From NCBI GenBank assembly GCA_044373665.1, contig JBIPNH010000109.1, positions 1 to 7,800 of the forward strand: 7,800 nt of DNA, given 5' to 3'. Each line of letters starts with the position of its first letter. Position 1 is the first letter of the stretch. Below the pieces are notes generated by a model, which saw only the letters and a list, made by a program, of their open reading frames with translations, was not told the DNA's origin and did no database searches. The position numbers were made by a program, and so were the translations under genes. The stretch is from JABMMZ01 sp044373665 (GTDB lineage Bacteria > Bacteroidota > Bacteroidia > NS11-12g > UBA955). Shown here in pieces: positions 6,404-7,800 of the stretch.

Positions 6404-7189
6404 TTACATTGCCAAACCCATTGTTTTGGCCAAAACCAAAAACAATAGGCCTAATACAATTCTATAGTAGCCAAAATGCTTGAAACCATATTTGCTCAAT
6501 AGCAGAATGAAAAATTTAACAGCTAATAAAGCGGTTACAAAGGCCACTATTAATCCCACAGAAAGTAAAAAAACTTGATTGGAGGTGAAATCGGTAGAAG
6601 ATTTTAATAAGTCGTACCCAGTTGCGGCAAACATAGTAGGTATGGCGAGTAAAAAAGAAAATTCTGCCGCTTGTTTTCTGTTAAATCCTATGCCAATGCC
6701 ACCAAATATAGTAGCAGCAGCTCTAGACACTCCCGGAACCATAGAGAGGCACTGAGCGCATCCTATTTTGAATGCATCCATCAATGAAACATCGTTAATG
6801 TCTTTGTTTTTGTGAGAAGGTTTTTCGCTCCATTTGTCAAGTAGTATCAATACAATACCTCCAATAATAAGCATTAAACTTACAACCAAAGGATTGAATA
6901 AATACATCTTGATGGTTTTGTAGGCAAAGAAACCAACTATTCCGGTTGGAATAAAAGCAACAAATAACTTGTAATAAATATCTAAACTGACTAAGAATCG
7001 TTTGTAATAAAGTGTCAACACTGACAAGATAGCCCCAATTTGAATGGCAATTTCAAAGGTTTTTACAAACTCATCTTCGTGTAATTCCATTAAGGAACTT
7101 GCCAATATCATGTGTCCTGTTGAAGAAACAGGAAGAAACTCTGTAATGCCCTCTATTATTGCAATAATAATGGCTTGTATAAGATCCAT
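6404..7189 (-). CDS. uppP: Undecaprenyl-diphosphatase (BacA/UppP)
   Basis: This integral membrane phosphatase converts undecaprenyl diphosphate to the monophosphate, recycling the lipid carrier for peptidoglycan and other surface polymers; extra copies give bacitracin resistance in known organisms. The 261 residues match the usual family length. The first signature EGITEFLPVSSTGH (13-26) holds Glu13, Glu17, Ser23 and His26, corresponding to the catalytic region. The second, PGVSRAAATIFGG (152-164), carries the phosphate-binding Arg156; RAA replaces the RSG of the E. coli protein. Hydrophobic segments occupy most of the chain: about 1-12, 44-62, 74-90, 100-117, 155-170, 176-195, 207-228 and 240-259, with a polar loop at 119-135. 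It is the last gene of the leftward block, 8 nt after the DUF3098 gene. TruB, which I remember as a frequent next gene in Bacteroidota, is not found. Confidence 0.97.
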   Translation of the reverse strand: MDLIQAIIIAIIEGITEFLPVSSTGHMILASSLMELHEDEFVKTFEIAIQIGAILSVLTLYYKRFLVSLDIYYKLFVAFIPTGIVGFFAYKTIKMYLFNPLVVSLMLIIGGIVLILLDKWSEKPSHKNKDINDVSLMDAFKIGCAQCLSMVPGVSRAAATIFGGIGIGFNRKQAAEFSFLLAIPTMFAATGYDLLKSSTDFTSNQVFLLSVGLIVAFVTALLAVKFFILLLSKYGFKHFGYYRIVLGLLFLVLAKTMGLAM

Positions 7190-7197
7190 CCTTTTGC

Positions 7198-7470
7198 TTA
7201 TTCTTCCTCTTTAGGACTGTCTTCTTTTGGCGTGTATAGGATAGAAACAACACCAATAGCAAAACCAAGTAAAACCACTAAAGGTGCAATGGTAATTTTT
7301 CTAGGATGGTCGAATGGTAAATCTTTGCCACTACCCATAATCATAAATCCTATTACTATAACAAGAATACTCAACAACAATAAAATGTAGTTTTGTTTCT
7401 TAAAGACCATAAAGGTATTGTTTGTTTTTTTGCTTGCTGTTTTATTAAGCGGAGTTTTTGCTTTTGCCAT
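7198..7470 (-). CDS. DUF3098 family two-helix membrane protein
   Basis: A 90-residue protein matching the DUF3098 pattern of Bacteroidota: a basic N-terminus (1-19), FMVFKKQNYILLLL leading into a first membrane helix (about 27-46) that ends GFMIMGSG, a short polar loop with FDHPRKITIAP, a second helix (about 61-79) and an acidic Lys/Glu tail. The first segment follows the conserved 'F-x-NY-(hydrophobic)-G-x-x-x-M-S-G' arrangement of the family. Function is unknown. Its position between ftsX and uppP, 2 nt after one and 8 nt before the other, points to a role linked to division or envelope synthesis, by association only. The tail bias puts both ends on the cytoplasmic side under the positive-inside rule for the N-terminus, which is a weak inference. 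Confidence 0.85.
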   Translation of the reverse strand: MAKAKTPLNKTASKKTNNTFMVFKKQNYILLLLSILVIVIGFMIMGSGKDLPFDHPRKITIAPLVVLLGFAIGVVSILYTPKEDSPKEEE

Positions 7471-7472
7471 AA

Positions 7473-7800
7473 TTAATAAAGTTGGTCAATTTTTAATTTT
7501 AAATATCGTTTGGTTGAGAAATAAACACTAATGAGTGAAATAACAATCGCTAATCCAAACAACACGCCACTTAAAAGCAGGTATTGTTGAATAAACAGTT
7601 GCCAATTATTGAATTGTAAATTGGTTTCAGCTAAGTATACCAAACCAAAGAGCAATCCCAATGCTATAAAAGTAGAAACTAAAGCATATACCAAGTACAT
7701 TTTGATAAACGGTTTGATAATAAACCAATCCGAAGCGCCCACATATTGCATGCTTTTGATTATAAAACGACGGGCAAACATGTTGATTCTTACCGTGCTA
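7473..7800 (-). CDS. ftsX: Cell division protein FtsX, C-terminal part (5' truncated by window edge)
   Basis: FtsX is the membrane subunit of the FtsE-FtsX ABC-type complex, which links the division ring to control of cell-wall hydrolases. The visible 108 residues are the C-terminal end. The frame stays open upstream of the Met at 7781 to the edge (STVRIN precedes it), so that Met is internal. The hallmark stretch is RRFIIKSMQYVGASDWFI, matching the FtsX 'MQLVGAT-x-x-F' region, followed by PF and two membrane helices (about residues 36-57 and 74-95 of the visible part) and a basic tail ending KIDQLY. The ABC-type permease (FtsX/MacB-like) fold is clear. The choice of FtsX over another permease of the fold rests on the short C-terminus and on the DUF3098-uppP neighbours. 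The DUF3098 gene begins 2 nt after the stop. Confidence 0.9.
   Translation of the reverse strand, partial: STVRINMFARRFIIKSMQYVGASDWFIIKPFIKMYLVYALVSTFIALGLLFGLVYLAETNLQFNNWQLFIQQYLLLSGVLFGLAIVISLISVYFSTKRYLKLKIDQLY

Noticed and set aside
7071..7268. Open frame of 65 codons on the - strand
   Set aside because: Out of frame across the uppP start and the DUF3098 end, both of which are well supported.
7175..7390. Open frame of 71 codons on the + strand
   Set aside because: Antisense to the DUF3098 gene and uppP start; low-complexity translation.
7779..7781. ATG as start of the ftsX-like gene
   Set aside because: The frame continues upstream as STVRIN, which fits the conserved FtsX region, so this Met is internal.

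Overview
The window looks like a Bacteroidota chromosome (a Flavobacteriia/Chitinophagia-type genome is likely, but the genus cannot be named). The grounds are strong AT bias, few recognisable Shine-Dalgarno sites, the tandem ileS / DksA-like gene / lspA, and the ftsX / DUF3098 / uppP cluster, both arrangements familiar from that phylum. Both window edges cut through genes: ileS lacks its 5' part and ftsX lacks its 5' part.

Region 1 (1-3612, + strand) is a tight, probably co-transcribed housekeeping block. It holds the 3' half of isoleucyl-tRNA synthetase, a TraR/DksA-like RNA polymerase-binding protein overlapping it by 8 nt, lipoprotein signal peptidase LspA 5 nt later from a GTG start, and a secreted TraB/GumN-family protein whose start lies inside the end of lspA. 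The DksA-like protein has lost three of the four zinc-ligand cysteines at exactly the canonical positions.

Region 2 (3613-6265) looks like an accessory insert. A small XRE-type helix-turn-helix regulator on the - strand converges on the TraB gene. A 577-nt, extremely AT-rich intergenic region follows, containing a near-perfect 19-nt inverted repeat with a 7-nt spacer and a duplicated AT palindrome. Then come two adjacent predicted lipoproteins on the + strand (397 and 141 aa), closed by a strong intrinsic terminator at 6228-6265. The larger lipoprotein has a five-cysteine cluster and a helical C-terminal part resembling the region that follows the CFI box in 'CFI-box-CTERM' proteins. Rows sampled here have clearly lower G+C than rows in the flanking core genes. 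The divergent regulator/lipoprotein layout suggests that the XRE protein controls the lipoprotein pair; this is inference.

Region 3 (6404-7800, - strand) is a second core block transcribed leftwards: the 3' end of ftsX (cell-division ABC-like membrane subunit), a two-helix DUF3098 membrane protein, and uppP/bacA undecaprenyl-diphosphatase, with gaps of 2 and 8 nt. LspA acts on the lipoproteins such as those of region 2, and UppP recycles the lipid carrier for peptidoglycan, so the core genes concern translation and envelope building.

No rRNA, tRNA, CRISPR array, transposase or insertion sequence was seen. No clearly new system can be demonstrated. The best candidates for a second look are the XRE/lipoprotein cassette with its inverted repeat, the Cys-rich lipoprotein and the zinc-less DksA-like protein.
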